Assembly: GCF_024662215.1 (NCBI RefSeq)
Contig: NZ_CP096115.1
Location: 1,302,001 to 1,366,000, forward strand
Reading direction: 5' to 3'
Length of the DNA: 64,000 nucleotides
Origin: Methanoplanus endosymbiosus
GTDB taxonomy: Archaea > Halobacteriota > Methanomicrobia > Methanomicrobiales > Methanomicrobiaceae
Under the pieces are notes generated by a model, which worked only from the letters and a program-made list of their open reading frames with translations, had not been told where the DNA came from and searched no databases. The translations under genes were made by a program, and so were the position numbers. This document shows positions 62,170 through 64,000 of the stretch, one piece after another (position 1 is the first letter of the stretch; each line of letters opens with the position of its first letter).

Positions 62170-63851
62170 AATTTCACCAGCGAATCATATTCTCCCCTGA
62201 AATATTCAAGTGTAGTCAGTACGGGATTTGGCGCAGTCTGACCAAGTCCGCAGAGTGAGGTTGCTGCAATTGTCTCAGAGAGTGACTTTAAGGTATCAAG
62301 ATCCTCAGCCGTCCCTTTACCTGCAAGAATCCTGTTGAGAAGAATAAGCGTATGCTTCAGTCCCTCACGGCAGGGGATACATTTCCCGCACGATTCTCCG
62401 GTTGCGAAACTGATGAAGTAACGGGCAATATCAACCATGTTGGTGTCCTCATCCATAACGACAATTCCACCGGAACCCATAATAGAACCTATTGCATTCA
62501 GACTCTCAAAATCAACAGTCGTATCAAAGAGCCTGAGAGGGATGCACCCCCCTGACGGCCCTCCGGTCTGCACAGCCTTAACAGCCTTTCCGTCTGCACC
62601 GCCGTTTCCGATGTCAAATACAATCCTCTTTAAGGTTGTTCCAAGCGGCACCTCCACAAGTCCGACCTTCTCAACATCACCAACGAGGGAGAATACTTTT
62701 GTGCCGGAATTCTTCTCAGCACCGATATTTCTGTACCATTCACTGCCGTTTTTAATTATCACCGGAACATTGCACCAGGTCTCAACATTGTTGAGATCAG
62801 TAGGTTTTCCCCAGAGTCCGGAGTCAGTGAGACGCGGCGGGCGTGGATGTGGTCTGCCGGTTCTTCCTTCAATAGACGCAACAAGTGCCGTTGATTCACC
62901 ACATACGAAAGCACCGGCCCCGGTTGCAATCTGAATGTCAAATGAAAAATCAGTACCGAATATATTCTCTCCAAGAATGCCCAACTCACGTGCCTCTGCA
63001 ATGGCGTGCTTAAGTCTCCGGATAGCAAGAGGATACTCTGCCCTGATGTAGATTAGACCCTCATCAGTGCCGATGGCATAGGCACCAAGAATCATACCCT
63101 CAATGAGCATATGGGGATCACTCTCCATCTCATTGCGGTTCATGTACGCACCGGGGTCCCCCTCGTCGGCATTGCAGATGATGTACTTCTTATCGCTCTT
63201 CTTCTCTTTTGTTATCCGCCATTTCAGACCGGCGGGAAAACCTGCACCACCCCTGCCGCGAAGACCGGATTTCTCCACCTCTTCAAGGACAGTGTCCGGC
63301 TCCATATTCCGAAGAGCATTATAGGCAGCCGAATAACCGCCGACAGCAAGGAATTCATCAATATCCTCCGGATTTATAATGCCGGCATCCCTGAGGATCA
63401 CCTTCTTCTGCTGCCCGAAAAACGGGATCTCATCATAGAGCGGGATCTCATCAAAGCCCCTGCCATATGTGATATTATGCCCCATCAGGTGATCCCACTC
63501 TTCTATCCGGCAGAGTGCCTTATCATGTGGAACTGTTCCGGAGAGGACAGCATTCAGGATATCATCACAGTCCTTCACGCTCACCCTGTTAAGAAGAACA
63601 AGAGGCTTTCCCGGATGTGCAACTGTGACAATCGGTTCTTCGCGGCAGTAGCCTATGCAGCCGGTTGGGACAAGTGAAAGATCAGGATTTCTCTTTTGGA
63701 TACTCTCCCTTAGGCGCTCATATATTGCAGTCCCGCCAACCGCCGCACCGCAGGTTGCAAGCCCTACTGTGATGCGTGGAATATCGGGTTTTAGTTTTTT
63801 CAGCCCGGAATTTTCCCGGTTGATTATCCCGACAGGCAGTTCAGTCTTCAT
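62166..63851 (-). CDS. NuoF/HndC-like FMN- and NADH-binding subunit
   Basis: A 561-residue flavoprotein. A thioredoxin-like [2Fe-2S] N-terminal part leads to the NuoF core: GRGGAGFPAGLKW (NADH/FMN), CNADEGDPGAYMNR, GESTALVASIEG, and the [4Fe-4S] site ESCGKCIPCREG with CGLGQTAPNP. All cofactor residues look intact. These subunits move electrons between NAD(P)H and ferredoxin or a metal site, often by flavin-based bifurcation. NAD use is unusual in a methanogen, where F420 dominates. Confidence 0.9.
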   Translation of the reverse strand: MKTELPVGIINRENSGLKKLKPDIPRITVGLATCGAAVGGTAIYERLRESIQKRNPDLSLVPTGCIGYCREEPIVTVAHPGKPLVLLNRVSVKDCDDILNAVLSGTVPHDKALCRIEEWDHLMGHNITYGRGFDEIPLYDEIPFFGQQKKVILRDAGIINPEDIDEFLAVGGYSAAYNALRNMEPDTVLEEVEKSGLRGRGGAGFPAGLKWRITKEKKSDKKYIICNADEGDPGAYMNRNEMESDPHMLIEGMILGAYAIGTDEGLIYIRAEYPLAIRRLKHAIAEARELGILGENIFGTDFSFDIQIATGAGAFVCGESTALVASIEGRTGRPHPRPPRLTDSGLWGKPTDLNNVETWCNVPVIIKNGSEWYRNIGAEKNSGTKVFSLVGDVEKVGLVEVPLGTTLKRIVFDIGNGGADGKAVKAVQTGGPSGGCIPLRLFDTTVDFESLNAIGSIMGSGGIVVMDEDTNMVDIARYFISFATGESCGKCIPCREGLKHTLILLNRILAGKGTAEDLDTLKSLSETIAATSLCGLGQTAPNPVLTTLEYFRGEYDSLVKL

Positions 63852-64000
63852 CTCTCCTCCATCCGTACTCTTTCAGAATTGTCGGGAGAGCCTCAGGTTT
63901 AGCATAACCGTAGAGGTTATTGTCAACCCTTAGAACCGGTGCAATACTACAGGCTCCGAAACACCGGGCGATCTCCAGTGTGAAGGCATTGTCATCAGTG
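63841..64000 (-). CDS. NuoE-like [2Fe-2S] subunit (partial, right edge)
   Basis: The C-terminal 52 residues or so of a thioredoxin-fold [2Fe-2S] protein: EIARCFGACSIAPVLRV is the NuoE second Cys pair, followed by YGYAKPEALPTIL and EYGW. The 5' end is outside the window. The stop (TGA, 63843-63841) overlaps the NuoF-like start by 11 bases. It confirms a nuoE-nuoF-like operon. Confidence 0.85.
   Translation of the reverse strand, partial: TDDNAFTLEIARCFGACSIAPVLRVDNNLYGYAKPEALPTILKEYGWRRDED

Overview
The window looks like chromosomal DNA from a hydrogenotrophic methanogenic archaeon, most likely of the order Methanomicrobiales (a Methanoplanus/Methanolacinia-like organism). That assignment is my inference, not a database match. 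The archaeal signs are EF-2 with the diphthamide context, aIF1A, archaellins with the FTGLEAAIVLI leader, preQ0 genes (for archaeosine), a CTP-type riboflavin kinase, the mevalonate genes, a dihydropteroate-synthase-like protein, a ferredoxin-dependent pyruvate synthase and an Mvh-like [NiFe] hydrogenase. Many transcripts appear leaderless or nearly so. Elsewhere GGAGGTGAT-type Shine-Dalgarno (SD) sites fix the starts, and in three genes they point to non-AUG starts (AUA or CUG).

Layout. 1-2.4 kb: NUDIX hydrolase and queC-queE-queD. 2.4-6.4 kb: a long leader with a candidate ncRNA, then rps12-rps7-EF-2. 6.5-7.7 kb: two archaellins. 7.9-10.7 kb: a five-gene operon of two NifX-like proteins, two ferredoxin-inserted MinD-type ATPases and a UPF0251 regulator. 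11-17 kb: a 59-residue membrane protein, an AI-2E exporter-family protein, two divergent aminotransferases, a TRIC-type channel and CorA. 17-18.4 kb: an IS605-type tnpB element. 18.6-23 kb: aIF1A and a six-gene pilin-like/lipoprotein operon. 23-26.7 kb: DUF1015 protein, RimI-like acetyltransferase, photolyase. 26.8-33.8 kb: the most interesting block, a maturation protease followed by a ten-gene operon that puts a hydrogenase together with a MinD ATPase, roadblock proteins, a V4R protein and a ferredoxin. 34-41.6 kb: cupin, MazF-like toxin, membrane ferredoxin, HMG-CoA reductase, Trm5-like enzyme, MscS, Pit-DUF47, TspO. 41.7-46.5 kb: an HMG-CoA synthase/thiolase/DUF35 operon with its regulator, divergent from ribK-ribB. 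46.5-51 kb: 37-bp tandem repeats, two PAS proteins around an Fe-alcohol dehydrogenase. 51-57.4 kb: ribL (AUA start), JAMM protein, UspA, DHPS-like protein, PHP protein, TruA, a TolA-like coiled-coil protein, a J-domain protein. 57.6-60.4 kb: porBAGD. 60.4-64 kb: a CooC-like ATPase and NuoG-N/NuoF/NuoE-like subunits, running off the right edge.

How it fits together. Acetyl-CoA links the pyruvate synthase operon and the HMG-CoA synthase operon. Their promoters share a 19-base two-block motif (CTTCGCTAAT + ATTAATCAG) over the TATA box, which suggests common control by the HTH regulator encoded in the mevalonate operon. The flavin genes ribK, ribB and ribL lie within 6.5 kb of each other. The hydrogenase operon has no mvhD or frhB, but it carries proteins used elsewhere for spatial positioning and signalling, so I propose it as a candidate undescribed positioned or sensory hydrogenase system. 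I saw no tRNA, rRNA or CRISPR array.
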